A stretch of DNA of 64,000 nt from Acerihabitans arboris (GTDB taxonomy: Bacteria; Pseudomonadota; Gammaproteobacteria; Enterobacterales; Enterobacteriaceae). The notes beneath the pieces are model-generated. The model worked only from the letters and a program-made list of their open reading frames with translations. It had not been told where the DNA came from and made no database searches. Location: NCBI RefSeq assembly GCF_010131535.1, contig NZ_WUBS01000011.1:124001-188000 (forward strand). Direction: 5' to 3'. Shown one piece after another: positions 26,050 through 35,778 of the stretch. Each line of letters starts with the position of its first letter. Position 1 is the first letter of the stretch. A program made the position numbers and the translations under genes.

Positions 26050-28062
26050 ATGGCAACCTTGTTACAAGATAGAACCTCACCCGGATTTTACCGACGCGAC
26101 ATCGATGGTTTAAGAGCTCTTGCAATACTTCTTGTTTTATCTTTTCACAGTGGATTGACCCTTTTTCCATCAGGTTTCATTGGTGTCGATATTTTCTTTG
26201 TCATCTCCGGCTACTTGATTACGAATATCATCACATCAGATATCAAAAAAGATACATTTAGCGTTACGGAGTTTTACCGCAGAAGGTTGTGGCGTATTCA
26301 ACCTGCCCTGATAGCCATGTGGCTTGTCGTATTAGGTTTTATCAGCCTGACGTATCTGCCAGACGATTACATTAAATATCTACACAGCCAAAAATATTCA
26401 AGTCTTCTCTTGGCGAATCATTTTTTCTCCCGGCAAACGGCGGAATACGCTTCGCCAGACTCTGCAACCTTTCCTCTATTACACACATGGTCACTGGCGG
26501 TGGAATGGCAATGGTATTTTTTCTTACCACTGATACTGATGGGGATAAAGAAATTCATTCCTCGTTTTGGTGTTGAAAAGATATCCTACATCGCTTTGTT
26601 TGTTGCGCTAGCGACATCCCTTAGCGTCATGTATTTTAAATCTACAGGAGGATATTACTTTCTTTCCACCAGAGTTTATGAGTTTTTGGCCGGCGCCTGC
26701 GTTATATTTCTTGAGCAAAAGTACAGATTGAAAGTCAATAATTTTATTATCAACAACCTTGTCGCTGCGTTATCTGCTATCGGCATTATCTACGTCGCAT
26801 TAACGCCAAATGCGTTCAATGGTTACCCCAATCATTATGCACTAGTGGTTACCCTTGCGACCTGCACGATTATTTTTATTGGCGTATCACAACGAAAAAA
26901 TCTCCTTACAGGATCGTTGAGTAGCACCCCTGCAGTTTATATAGGAAAATTATCCTATTCCTTGTATCTCTGGCACTGGCCTGTTTTTGCCATCAATCAT
27001 TACATTGGCGGCGAAATTGACGCTATCAGGATTGCATTGTGTCTGGTGATTAGCGTAGCACTGTCACTGTTATCTTATTATGTAGTAGAACGTCCGCTCA
27101 GGAGAGCGAAGCTGCCACTTGTCAAATCCGTGGTTATTTTATTGCTGGCACCGGCCCTGTTTTCTTCCTTGGCAAATAAGGTTGTTGAACGCAACGAGGG
27201 ATACGCTATACGGCTGGGTCCTGAGTATGATGCCACGTTTACACTTCAGGCCCAGTACGCGCAAAAAGCCGGCAACCGCGCTGATTGCCTTGATGGGCCA
27301 CAAGACCCATCCGCATGTGAATTCGGGGATTTGACGTCCACTAAAACGGCATTGTTAATCGGTGATTCCAATTCCAATCACTTTTGGGGATTCTGGGATA
27401 TTATGGGCAATGATGCACATGTCAAGATAACAGCCCTCAGCACACCTTCCTGTCTGGCCCTGCCCGGTATTTATCAATTTGACTGGTGGAAATATAAAAA
27501 CCAGGCTTACCAAAAATGCTATAACAATGCGCAGCGCTATTATGAGCTTATCAAAAATCAGCACTATGACTACGTTATTATAGGGGAGATATGGGAACAA
27601 TATGCACGAGGCCCTTGGTTAATCAACTCATTAGATGACCCCCGCAGCCAACCGCATTCCCAAGATCGCATGGAGGATGCTTTGCGTAAGGCATTAGACA
27701 ATGTTACTCAAAGTGGAGCTCGTCCCATGATAATGCGCACTATTGCTCCGATGCCAACGGGATATATGGCTTGTCGTAACAGGGAAGCGGTACTTCGCCA
27801 TTCGTTTAATAGACAAACATGTGATGCAACGCCAACGGGGAGTACAGAGGATGAATGGACATTGGATTTATTCAAAAAAATGTCTGAATCCTTTCCTCCG
27901 CTGAAGTTCATAGATCCTAAATTAGTGCAATGCCCGGAGGGAAAATGCGTCACTGAATTGGGTGGAGTTGGCATATACCGCGATGTAGGGCATATCACCG
28001 ATTACGCTTCATACGTTTTTGGCGAGCGCTACCTGAAACAGGCAGGAAATCCGCTAAAATAA
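26050..28062 (+). CDS. Acyltransferase 3 (OafA/YrhL type) with C-terminal SGNH domain
   Basis: 670 residues. Residues 1-370 form the multi-helix acyltransferase-3 domain with RDIDGLRALAILLVLSFH at residues 17-34 (the conserved Arg and His) and GVDIFFVISGYLI after it. Residues about 400-665 form an SGNH-hydrolase-type domain with GDSNSNHFW as block I and a terminal D-x-x-H (DVGH). Such proteins transfer acyl groups, usually acetyl, to O-antigen or other surface sugars at the inner membrane. It is the only plus-strand gene within the transfer region and is less GC-rich than its neighbours, so it is cargo. No strong Shine-Dalgarno sequence precedes the ATG. Confidence 0.9.
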   Translation: MATLLQDRTSPGFYRRDIDGLRALAILLVLSFHSGLTLFPSGFIGVDIFFVISGYLITNIITSDIKKDTFSVTEFYRRRLWRIQPALIAMWLVVLGFISLTYLPDDYIKYLHSQKYSSLLLANHFFSRQTAEYASPDSATFPLLHTWSLAVEWQWYFFLPLILMGIKKFIPRFGVEKISYIALFVALATSLSVMYFKSTGGYYFLSTRVYEFLAGACVIFLEQKYRLKVNNFIINNLVAALSAIGIIYVALTPNAFNGYPNHYALVVTLATCTIIFIGVSQRKNLLTGSLSSTPAVYIGKLSYSLYLWHWPVFAINHYIGGEIDAIRIALCLVISVALSLLSYYVVERPLRRAKLPLVKSVVILLLAPALFSSLANKVVERNEGYAIRLGPEYDATFTLQAQYAQKAGNRADCLDGPQDPSACEFGDLTSTKTALLIGDSNSNHFWGFWDIMGNDAHVKITALSTPSCLALPGIYQFDWWKYKNQAYQKCYNNAQRYYELIKNQHYDYVIIGEIWEQYARGPWLINSLDDPRSQPHSQDRMEDALRKALDNVTQSGARPMIMRTIAPMPTGYMACRNREAVLRHSFNRQTCDATPTGSTEDEWTLDLFKKMSESFPPLKFIDPKLVQCPEGKCVTELGGVGIYRDVGHITDYASYVFGERYLKQAGNPLK

Positions 28063-28079
28063 TGCATAGATGATAATAG

Positions 28080-28101
28080 GCAGCCATGAACGTATGGCTG
28101 C
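28080..28101. terminator. Hairpin between convergent genes
   Basis: A perfect 8-bp stem (GCAGCCAT / ATGGCTGC) with a 6-base loop lies 18 bp after the acyltransferase stop and 60 bp before the pilV stop on the other strand. No clear T-run follows on either side, so its strength as an intrinsic terminator is uncertain. Position between convergent genes fits a shared terminator. Confidence 0.45.
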
Positions 28102-28160
28102 TTGAGGCTCGTGAAACACATCAATTGGATCAGGAAACAGAGAAAGAAAAAACCTGTAAT

Positions 28161-29570
28161 TTATTGATAGCCGACTAGGTTAAAAGCCCCCGGAGAACAG
28201 CCCTCGTTTGGTAGAGGATTAGACTGAACTGTAAAATTTGCACCAGCAGGGACGGGAAAACTGATGTAACCGGTTTTCGCCCATTCGACGTTATTATCTG
28301 CCCCCTGAGCTACGATCATGCCGTCAACGTAAGCCGTTAAAGCCCAACTATTCGAACATGCTCCATCTTTTACTCCCTTAGTGATAGTCGAATACCCTCC
28401 CCAAACGTTAATGAGCAAGGTATTTTGCCCCGAATTCCCGCCATTATACTGCGACGTGTGATACCCCAGATTGACATAACTACCATTGTTTTTTCCGACG
28501 TAAACCCACACACCATTTTGACAGGAAAGTATGGCTCCAGCGCCATCTCGCCCTACTAACCCATTGGGACTACAGCCATTGCCGGCAGAAGCCTGTCCAT
28601 CTAATTGCAAATACTCACCGGCCGAGAGCCGCCCGTCCGCCCTGACGCTTCCCCCTCTCACCTGCCCACCGGTAAAAATATTTTTGTTGTTGATGGCGCG
28701 GACCCAATCGGTGTCGGACATATAAAACCCTCCGCCGTAGGTCTCGTTCATCCAGCCCTTGCTGCCGCGAGATATCAGCCAGCCATTATTGCTGCGAATA
28801 TCACCCCCAGCAGTCACACCATTGCCGGCGGTGACGTTCGCCGCAGTCACGTCACCGCTGTAGTTACCGGTTTGCGCGTTAACGCTATCGGTATTATTCA
28901 GATCGTTGCCACCCATATCGATACTGGTATGCATGCGGTTCAGGTCAGGTTTACCGGTGACTGAAAAGCGATAGAGACGGTCGCTTTCTTCCCGGGCCGC
29001 GCCCAGTTCGTCAGCAGGCAGCAGCGCGGCGATATGCCCACTGGTGGTGCTCACACCAAAACTGACCAGCGGCACGCTCCAGCTTTCCATCGCGCCGGTC
29101 ACATTGGCACTTTTCCAGACATAACCTCCCAGGCCCTCAATATCGACCGAAATATTCCTCAAGGCCTTGTACGGGAGGTCTGAACCCCCTTGGGTGATGA
29201 CCAGCCCCTGAAGCTGATCGGTATTGATGGCATTGCGAGTGACAGCAGCGCGGAAGGTCTGTCCGTCGGTGGTGGTCTCGCTGAAACCTGATTCCAGAAA
29301 GCCGGTATTTTTCAGCATGGCCGGCGTCACCACCACCGGTGACGTGGTGCCGGCCGAGGCTAAAAGAGTGTCATAATACCGGCCAACGTAGTTTTTAACC
29401 GCCGCCCTAAAGCGCGAGGTCTGCGACGCCGTCACCTGCCATCCGCGTTGCAATAGATAATCATTGAAGACCGTCATCGCCCAGACCGAGACCATCACCA
29501 GGATAATCAGGCTGACGCCGGTACTGAGTACCGCCCAGCCACGGTGTGGCTGCTTATAGTTGCGTGACAT
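28161..29570 (-). CDS. pilV: PilV, minor pilin / tip adhesin of the thin pilus
   Basis: 469 residues. The N-terminus has a basic leader and a prepilin-type hydrophobic helix (GWAVLSTGVSLIILVMVSVW), to be cut by PilU. The constant region ends with the conserved SCQNGVW stretch, after GGQVRGGSVRADGRL and SPNGLVGRDGAGAIL, as in R64-type PilV. A further 110 residues, rich in Gly, Asn and Tyr, form the tip domain that would choose the recipient surface. No alternative C-terminal segments or rci recombinase gene follow. Last gene of the pil operon. Confidence 0.92.
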   Translation of the reverse strand: MSRNYKQPHRGWAVLSTGVSLIILVMVSVWAMTVFNDYLLQRGWQVTASQTSRFRAAVKNYVGRYYDTLLASAGTTSPVVVTPAMLKNTGFLESGFSETTTDGQTFRAAVTRNAINTDQLQGLVITQGGSDLPYKALRNISVDIEGLGGYVWKSANVTGAMESWSVPLVSFGVSTTSGHIAALLPADELGAAREESDRLYRFSVTGKPDLNRMHTSIDMGGNDLNNTDSVNAQTGNYSGDVTAANVTAGNGVTAGGDIRSNNGWLISRGSKGWMNETYGGGFYMSDTDWVRAINNKNIFTGGQVRGGSVRADGRLSAGEYLQLDGQASAGNGCSPNGLVGRDGAGAILSCQNGVWVYVGKNNGSYVNLGYHTSQYNGGNSGQNTLLINVWGGYSTITKGVKDGACSNSWALTAYVDGMIVAQGADNNVEWAKTGYISFPVPAGANFTVQSNPLPNEGCSPGAFNLVGYQ

Positions 29571-29573
29571 TTT

Positions 29574-30242
29574 TCACCATACCAGAAGAGGATTGGAGAG
29601 ACTAACCGACATGGCCAGCAGAGCGCTGTAACCCAGCCAAGGCCCCAATGGACCACCATGGGACATCTCACGCGCACCGGCATACCAGAGGGCAAAACCA
29701 ACAACCCCGCTCGACAGTGCGAACAATGCGAGAGAAAAACCGAGCCAGGCACCGAGCCCGGTCATCAACCAGACATCACCGAGTCCCAGCGCCTCCCGGC
29801 CCGTGTAATACTTGCTCCCCACCCTTATTGCCACACCGGCCAGCAGTATACCCAGCGACGTAAACGCCGGGTGTAACAAGTCGCCCTTGCCGATGGCCAC
29901 AAGCAGGCCGGCCAGCAGAAAGTACACGGTAAATTCTTTCGGCAACCAGCCGGCCAGGCGGTCTATCAGGCTCATCCTGAATATGAGAATCACAAACAGC
30001 ACCGCCGACATCAATTCAAACGGCTGGACAGCGGATGACAGCATCACGGTAACGGTCATGGCGCCGGCATGCAGCCAGGTATGTCGTTTTACGGTCGCCA
30101 TCCCTGGTTCGGCTGGCCGAGGATGACCGTAAACCACCATCAGTGCGGCAACCGTACGGATCTGGCTCCGCACCACCACAAGGGCGACGTAGAACACCGG
30201 CAGCGCCAGTTGCCACGGTCCGATCAGGGTAACTAGCGTCAT
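29574..30242 (-). CDS. pilU: PilU, prepilin peptidase
   Basis: 222 residues with several membrane helices. The two aspartates expected for this aspartic protease family are visible in SLIDRLAGWLP (near residue 90) and GLGDVWLMTGLGAWLG (near residue 150). It lacks the N-terminal methylase zinc domain, as usual for the R64/SPI-7 type. It processes PilS and PilV at the inner membrane. Overlaps pilT by 4 bp. Confidence 0.92.
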   Translation of the reverse strand: MTLVTLIGPWQLALPVFYVALVVVRSQIRTVAALMVVYGHPRPAEPGMATVKRHTWLHAGAMTVTVMLSSAVQPFELMSAVLFVILIFRMSLIDRLAGWLPKEFTVYFLLAGLLVAIGKGDLLHPAFTSLGILLAGVAIRVGSKYYTGREALGLGDVWLMTGLGAWLGFSLALFALSSGVVGFALWYAGAREMSHGGPLGPWLGYSALLAMSVSLSNPLLVW

Positions 30243-30715
30243 AGCGCTATCCCCCTTTCTTGTTTGAGCAGTCGTTTATAAATGGCATAAGTACGGTTGG
30301 CATAGGATTCGCGGGTTTCATGCCGATCCTGGCGAAAACCCGCGTTATACGAGCCCAGGCAATTCCAGTTGATACCGCACACCTGAAAATGCGACGCTAA
30401 AATCCGCGTGCCGATTTGTACATTAAGACAAGGCCGGGTGAGCAGTTCGCTTTTGTCTTTGATGACGCCGTCACGAACGAGCTCGGGGAGATGCGTCGAG
30501 TTCACCTGCATCAAACCATAATCCCGGCTGACTTCCCGCCGGGCCGCTTTATCTCGGTTGATGTTAATGGCGGCAGGATTGAGACTGCTTTCACCGATAG
30601 CGATAGCCTTGACCAGCAAAGGATCGACATGATATTTTTCCCCGGCCGCGTCAAAACAAAATGCGATCGCCGGTCGACACACCACCCACAGCAGCAATAA
30701 CAGTCCGCGCGCCAT
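30239..30715 (-). CDS. pilT: PilT, lytic transglycosylase of the thin pilus
   Basis: 158 residues with a signal peptide (about 1-18) and an SLT-type catalytic domain: LLVKAIAIGESSLNP with the catalytic Glu, DYGLMQVNSTHLPEL, and LGSYNAGF. This is the R64-style PilT (peptidoglycan hydrolase), not the retraction ATPase of the same name. It would open the cell wall for pilus assembly. It sits between pilS and pilU as expected. Confidence 0.9.
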   Translation of the reverse strand: MARGLLLLLWVVCRPAIAFCFDAAGEKYHVDPLLVKAIAIGESSLNPAAININRDKAARREVSRDYGLMQVNSTHLPELVRDGVIKDKSELLTRPCLNVQIGTRILASHFQVCGINWNCLGSYNAGFRQDRHETRESYANRTYAIYKRLLKQERGIAL

Positions 30716-30721
30716 GTCAGG

Positions 30722-31306
30722 TTAACCGTTCACCGTAAAGACCAGGGTATTCTGGCCGGTGGTTCCGCTGTTCTTGGTACATTCCTTACCCGCCGTCTCG
30801 GCGGTCACTATGCCATCACTGTGCTGTGTGCTGTTGATGGTGATAGACGAAAACGCGCCGGCACCCAGTTGCTGGGCCATCGCGATGCAGGCGTCCTGGG
30901 GTATCTGCGGGTAAGTAACGGAGAACCCGTTATTAAATCCGTTAGACGCCACCGGCGCCACCACGATCTGGCCACCCCAACTATTCCACAAGGTTGCCGT
31001 ACCCGAGGTCGAATCGCCCTGGACGGTCATGCCCTTAGGGACACCGCCTATCTGGATTAGCGTCCCGGTCATAGTGGCGCCGCTGGTAAAGCTGTAGCCG
31101 TTATTGCCCTTAAGATACCCCCGGGTAGAAGACACGATACTCTGGATATTACTGGTCTCCACGGCCACGTCTTTCTTGCTCCAAAGTCCCCACAGCATAC
31201 CAACGACCACCACAACCACGATGACGATCAGTATGGCAATGGTGCCGTGCTCCATAACAGCCCAGCCCCGATGGGGCGAACGACGAGGTGAAACGGTAGG
31301 TAACAT
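30722..31306 (-). CDS. pilS: PilS, major type IVb prepilin of the thin pilus
   Basis: 194 residues. A basic leader RSPHRGWAVMEHG is followed by the hydrophobic pilin helix (IAILIVIVVVVVVGMLW). Cleavage after Gly14, before Trp15, is likely. The C-terminal part has two cysteines (near 139 and 176) that can form the D-region disulphide. PilS subunits build the pilus shaft. It begins 10 bp after the pilR stop. Confidence 0.92.
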   Translation of the reverse strand: MLPTVSPRRSPHRGWAVMEHGTIAILIVIVVVVVVGMLWGLWSKKDVAVETSNIQSIVSSTRGYLKGNNGYSFTSGATMTGTLIQIGGVPKGMTVQGDSTSGTATLWNSWGGQIVVAPVASNGFNNGFSVTYPQIPQDACIAMAQQLGAGAFSSITINSTQHSDGIVTAETAGKECTKNSGTTGQNTLVFTVNG

Positions 31307-31316
31307 GTCAAGTTCC

Positions 31317-32429
31317 TTAATGAGGTGAATACTGGACCATGTCCTGAATTTGCATCACCATCCCCAGCATGAGTAAGAAGAAAGTGATTATCAGGAGCAA
31401 AGAGAAAATTTTGGCCACATTGGCCCGCGCGGCAACCAACTTAAGCGCCTGCTCAAGCCAGCGGTCGGCATAATGGCTGATAAGAACAGAGGCGCCGTCC
31501 CCTTTACCAAGCAACGACAGGTAGTTCGCCGCCTCCTGACTGGGAAACTGATAGCCGCACTTGCGCAGCGCTTTACCCAGACCGTCGCCCATGTTCACGC
31601 AGTCGATAACCGCCTCCAGCCGCTCTTGCAGCCAGGGGGAACCGAACGAATGAAGAGTCTTGAGCGCATTGAGCTCCGGCACGCCGGCGCCGATTAGCGC
31701 AGCGATGTTCATCAGGAACACGGTGCCCTGCAAGTCTTTGTACACTGACCAGGGCATCAGCCGGTCGGCGAGACGCCTCAGCCGTCCACGCCAGCGGGGT
31801 AAGGACCAAAACGCCATTGTGGTCAACGCCACGCACACCGCAGCGGACAGCAGGCCGTACTGCCCGGTAAAGACCGAGACGTGGTTCATAAAACCCAGGG
31901 CGCCGGTCCAGCTATCAGGGGCGGTCAGCTTGCTGAGCGTGGGGATAAGCAGGGTATTGTTGACTCCCAGCAGCCCCCCGCCGAGCAGCAGCAGCGCGGC
32001 GGGATAAACCAACGCCTTAATGACCTGCCCCAGAATGCGTCGGCGCGCCACAATCAGCTTGTCCGCCTGTTCGAGCGAGCGCGGTAAATTGCCGCTTTGC
32101 ATGCCCGCACTAATCAGCGCCGCCTCTTCCCGTGGCGCCCAAGCCGCCAGCACGTCCTGCATTGAACGACCGGCCCGGTTGTCGGCGACCGCTTCAAGGC
32201 AGTCGTCGACCAAGTCACAGTACGGATGCCAGCGGCGGCCAAAGTCGGAGTGCACCTCACCTATCATGCGCAACGCATCTTCCAGCGGTTTTTTGTTTTC
32301 CAGCAGGAAACGCAGCGTTTCGTAGAACGGCTGGCGGTAACGCCCGGTAAAGGTGCGGCGCACCAGTTCATAACGCAGGCGTTGCCCCAGGCTCATGTCA
32401 CGCGCTGGGCGAAAAATCTCCTCAGACAT
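31317..32429 (-). CDS. pilR: PilR, inner-membrane platform protein (GspF family)
   Basis: 370 residues from the ATG at 32429, which overlaps the pilQ stop by a few bases; the open frame further upstream has no family-like sequence. The GspF/PilC pattern is present: a repeated cytosolic domain of about 110 residues and three membrane helices (near 170, 215 and at the very end, IFSLLLIITFFLLMLGMVM). It forms the platform moved by the PilQ ATPase. Confidence 0.9.
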   Translation of the reverse strand: MSEEIFRPARDMSLGQRLRYELVRRTFTGRYRQPFYETLRFLLENKKPLEDALRMIGEVHSDFGRRWHPYCDLVDDCLEAVADNRAGRSMQDVLAAWAPREEAALISAGMQSGNLPRSLEQADKLIVARRRILGQVIKALVYPAALLLLGGGLLGVNNTLLIPTLSKLTAPDSWTGALGFMNHVSVFTGQYGLLSAAVCVALTTMAFWSLPRWRGRLRRLADRLMPWSVYKDLQGTVFLMNIAALIGAGVPELNALKTLHSFGSPWLQERLEAVIDCVNMGDGLGKALRKCGYQFPSQEAANYLSLLGKGDGASVLISHYADRWLEQALKLVAARANVAKIFSLLLIITFFLLMLGMVMQIQDMVQYSPH

Positions 32430-33990
32430 GGGGCACCTCGCAGCGCAACAGCTCATCCTCATCCAGGGGGCAGACCGAATCACCGTCCAGGGGATCGACC
32501 ACCCCATCCGCCAGGCGCTGCAGAAGGTGCATACGACGGCTGATGCCACCGAGATGATTCAGCCAATGCTGACGCGCCACCGCCGGGCCATGGGAGAGGT
32601 AAAGCGTCATAAACCGCGCATCCGGGCGGATCACTTCGGCCAGAACGGTACGTCCGGTCACGCCACGACTCACAATGCGCCCGGTCAGCTCAATTTTTTG
32701 CTGACAAAACTCACACCCGTCCGGGTGGCGAAACCACAGTTGTTCAGGGCGGCAAACCTCAGGTTCGTTGCAGTATTTTTCGAGCCGCGCTCTCACCGGA
32801 GCGGGCAACCGCGGGGCCATTATTTCCCAGGGAATGCGACAATGGGGGCACAGCGTCTGGACCAGACGCTGGCTCAGCAGGCCAATCATTAGTTGCGGAT
32901 CGGCTAACAGCTGGATGTTGACCCCCATTAAGGCCATACGCGAGAGGATGCCGGTCGCACTGGGTGCATGCAGCGTATCTAACACCATATGGCCCGACTC
33001 CACCGCATGCACCGCCGACATCACCGCATTAAGCTCTTGCAGCTCACCGATAATAATAGCGTCAGGATCCGAGCGTAACGCGGCCGCATTCGAGTCTTCC
33101 CAGGCTTCCGTCACGGACTCTTTGGTGTTTTTTTCCGGCATCACCGACGTTTGTATGGCCCCCGCGATATCGCCTTCCACCGGAAACTCGATGGTCAATA
33201 ACCGTTTTTTGCCCCGGGTGCGATCCAGCCAGTGGCGACTGAACGTGCGCAGCGTGGTACTTTTTCCCGATCCCGTGGGGCCCGACAGCGTAAACTTCCC
33301 CTCGGGTATTCTAAGAATTCGTTCAATCAGCGCCTGCTGCGCGGGAAGAAACCCCAACTGCGCCATGGTCGGCACCTTGTGGCTGTCATCGGGGATGGTA
33401 CGCAGGACCACATACAGGCCGTCAGGGGTGCCCATATGCTGGTAACGGGCGCCAAACAGTCCGGCCCGGCGCGCAAAGTTCGAGGCGATCCGGCCGCGCT
33501 GGGCACGCGTTTCGAGAAAATCGGTGGCCCTCAAATCGCACATCGAGCGATAAATGGTCGTCACCAACGACATGCCTTCCTCGCAGGTCAGTTCGTCGAT
33601 GACTTCCAGGTCACCGTGTATGCGCATCTCAATCACGGTGATATTACTGTCTCTGCTCACGGTAAAATGGATATCCGACGACCCAAGCTGGCTGGCCAGA
33701 GTCATATACGACACCACCTTTTGCTGGTTAGCGCTGATATCTTTCGGATGCGCCATCATCACCGCGACGTCCGGATTATCCTGTTGCTGCTCGCGGCGGG
33801 CATTCAGCTCACTTAAGGAGACAAATTCTTTAACCGCATTGGGAAAGGTCGAGACCATGTCCATCACCCAGCGCTGTACGCGCGGATCAATCCGGCGGTT
33901 GGTATCGATAACCAGTCTGACGCCGCCCTTTCCCTCCGAGACGTTTTCCGCCAGCACAAAATCCATGATCTCTTTATCAGGTTGCATCAT
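32422..33990 (-). CDS. pilQ: PilQ, secretion-type ATPase of the thin pilus (GspE family)
   Basis: 522 residues. Walker A GPTGSGKST lies near residue 240, the Asp box (DPDAIIIGELQ) near 310 and the His box (HMVLDTLHAPSA) near 330. A C-x2-C pair (LCPHC) and a second one (CEFC) in the last third fit the zinc module of GspE/PilB-type ATPases. It powers pilus extension from the cytosolic face. It starts 10 bp after the pilP stop. Confidence 0.92.
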   Translation of the reverse strand: MMQPDKEIMDFVLAENVSEGKGGVRLVIDTNRRIDPRVQRWVMDMVSTFPNAVKEFVSLSELNARREQQQDNPDVAVMMAHPKDISANQQKVVSYMTLASQLGSSDIHFTVSRDSNITVIEMRIHGDLEVIDELTCEEGMSLVTTIYRSMCDLRATDFLETRAQRGRIASNFARRAGLFGARYQHMGTPDGLYVVLRTIPDDSHKVPTMAQLGFLPAQQALIERILRIPEGKFTLSGPTGSGKSTTLRTFSRHWLDRTRGKKRLLTIEFPVEGDIAGAIQTSVMPEKNTKESVTEAWEDSNAAALRSDPDAIIIGELQELNAVMSAVHAVESGHMVLDTLHAPSATGILSRMALMGVNIQLLADPQLMIGLLSQRLVQTLCPHCRIPWEIMAPRLPAPVRARLEKYCNEPEVCRPEQLWFRHPDGCEFCQQKIELTGRIVSRGVTGRTVLAEVIRPDARFMTLYLSHGPAVARQHWLNHLGGISRRMHLLQRLADGVVDPLDGDSVCPLDEDELLRCEVPHV

Positions 33991-33999
33991 TCCCCCTTA

Positions 34000-34506
34000 T
34001 CAAAATGACAGTTCGCTGCCGTCGCTGAGCCTGACCGTCGCTGGTGTCACCGCGGTTACACGCAGCTGACTGCCGGGAATTTGGTCACCGGCGATTACCT
34101 CGGTAACGCCGCCCTGCGACAGCAGGATGCGTGCTCGTAACTGGGTTCCCCGCCCATAGATTTCCTGCAACCGAACAGGGCTCGACGCTTGTTTCTGAGA
34201 GCTTGTGGCGGCGAACTTAGCATCCGACTTCTCTCCGGCGGGGCGCGACGGAATAAAGGGCAGCGGCGTAGTGGAGGCAGCAGTCTCACTGGCGATACTC
34301 TCGCTTTCGCGTAGCTGACGTTTAAGCCGGGCAGTCTGCACCTGTTGCTCCAACAGGAAATTTCGCGACTGAATAGCCTCAAGCTGACCGATGGTGACAT
34401 TGTCGGTACCGGCCGATATTGGCACCTCGGCGGCCCAAACTGGCTGACTGAAAACAGCGGTCACGCCCAGCAGCCACAGCAGGCAGATGGCGTTAACGTT
34501 GTGCAT
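34000..34506 (-). CDS. pilP: PilP, thin-pilus biogenesis protein
   Basis: 168 residues from the ATG at 34506, chosen for the signal peptide that begins there (ending PVWAAE) and the AAGGGGAG upstream; it overlaps the end of pilO. A coiled coil (about 35-65) is followed by a short beta domain with GQLEAIQSRNFLL and VTEVIAGDQIPGSQLRV, as in R64/SPI-7 PilP. Probably periplasmic, linking PilO and the secretin PilN. Confidence 0.88.
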   Translation of the reverse strand: MHNVNAICLLWLLGVTAVFSQPVWAAEVPISAGTDNVTIGQLEAIQSRNFLLEQQVQTARLKRQLRESESIASETAASTTPLPFIPSRPAGEKSDAKFAATSSQKQASSPVRLQEIYGRGTQLRARILLSQGGVTEVIAGDQIPGSQLRVTAVTPATVRLSDGSELSF

Positions 34507-35776
34507 AAAGACTCCCCTTGATGGTGTAGTCAAACTGCCCCTGCGGACTTAACGTAAACGCAATGCTGGTCAGGCGAAGACCGGTATCGTCACAGCCGGC
34601 CAGTAACCACTCTGGCGCCAGCCTGGCGTTAACCGAGAAGGTAAACTCCCGCCAGTCCTGCGGCAGCGGGGCATTGGCCGCTCCGGGAGCCGCCTGCGGG
34701 GGTTTGACTTCAGTGAACTGCACACGAATATTGCGCCGCTGCAGGTGAGAGACAAATCGCATCAGTTGAGGGTCCTTGGCCGGAACAACCTCATCGCGCA
34801 CGGGGGATCTACTGGTTAAAAAGGGGATATACACGTCGCCGTTCTGTCCACCTTCCGTCAGATCAAACCCGGCATTCTGACCCAGCAGCTCTTTTGAGCG
34901 CTTAGCGAAATCCTCCACCGTGCTGCCGGCGGTTGCCACATAACGCAACCGTAGCCCGTCCAGCGTGCATTCGCCTGCCGTCAGCCGCCAGCCGGCGACA
35001 GAGACCGGCAACGGCTCACGGGTGAACCAGCACTGGCTCAAAAATGTCGATGACGGTGGGAGTGTTGCCCACGGGTGCGATGCGCGTACCGCTGGTTTAT
35101 CCACCGTCACCGCCTGGCGGGCACGAAACGCCGCCAGCGCCGCCGCCTGTTGCGCGGTCAGCGCCGCATCATCTCGCCAGTTAAACAAGGCTGCCACCAG
35201 AGACACCATCAGCAGAGCCAGTATTCCCACGTTAGTTACCGAGGGGATCTCGCGCAGTTGAACACGACGGCGCTGGGCGCGTGTCAGCCCGCGAGTCAGA
35301 ACCTGCCATGACAGGGCCTGCTCCGGGGTGGCGCTGTCGTGCCACCCAGCCTGCGTATCCCCGGGTTCGTTGAACTCTAGAAAACGCTCTCGTGCGGCTT
35401 CAACCTCTCGCAGCGGGCCAACTACGTCCCCCATCACTGACAGCCGGCCGCGCGCAGTGGCCAGAAACAGCCAACGGTCATCCTGTTCGTCAAGCTGGTA
35501 AACACCATAACTATTGCCGCCTTCCCGTTCGAGAAAGGCGGCCGCCAGAGAACAGAGTCTGACGCCCCGCTTGACTTTCGTCGGCCGGGCAAACCCGGTC
35601 ATGCGCCCGGGTTTTCTGCCCACCTGTACCCGATGGGTATCCCCCAGGTTATTGCGGCGCAGGCGGATACGGGTGTCAGCCGCCTCCACCCAGCGCAAAC
35701 CCACCACCCAGCCGGTGCGCCTGATAACCAGAACCGAAAGGCTCTCCTGTGGGGCAGTGCGTTTTGGTTGTTTCAT
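34493..35776 (-). CDS. pilO: PilO, inner-membrane pilus assembly protein
   Basis: 427 residues from the ATG at 35776 (GAGGTG five bases upstream). A GTG two codons earlier overlaps the pilN stop and could also be used. One membrane helix (about 180-200) separates a cytosolic PilM-like N-terminal half from a periplasmic C-terminal half. Size and place between pilN and pilP match PilO of R64-type thin pili. Confidence 0.9.
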   Translation of the reverse strand: MKQPKRTAPQESLSVLVIRRTGWVVGLRWVEAADTRIRLRRNNLGDTHRVQVGRKPGRMTGFARPTKVKRGVRLCSLAAAFLEREGGNSYGVYQLDEQDDRWLFLATARGRLSVMGDVVGPLREVEAARERFLEFNEPGDTQAGWHDSATPEQALSWQVLTRGLTRAQRRRVQLREIPSVTNVGILALLMVSLVAALFNWRDDAALTAQQAAALAAFRARQAVTVDKPAVRASHPWATLPPSSTFLSQCWFTREPLPVSVAGWRLTAGECTLDGLRLRYVATAGSTVEDFAKRSKELLGQNAGFDLTEGGQNGDVYIPFLTSRSPVRDEVVPAKDPQLMRFVSHLQRRNIRVQFTEVKPPQAAPGAANAPLPQDWREFTFSVNARLAPEWLLAGCDDTGLRLTSIAFTLSPQGQFDYTIKGSLYAQR

Positions 35777-35778
35777 GA

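Noticed and set aside
28690..28715. R64-type shufflon site in pilV
   Set aside because: A stretch partly resembles the 19-bp recombination site but is one base short and lies in the constant region; no inverted partner was found.
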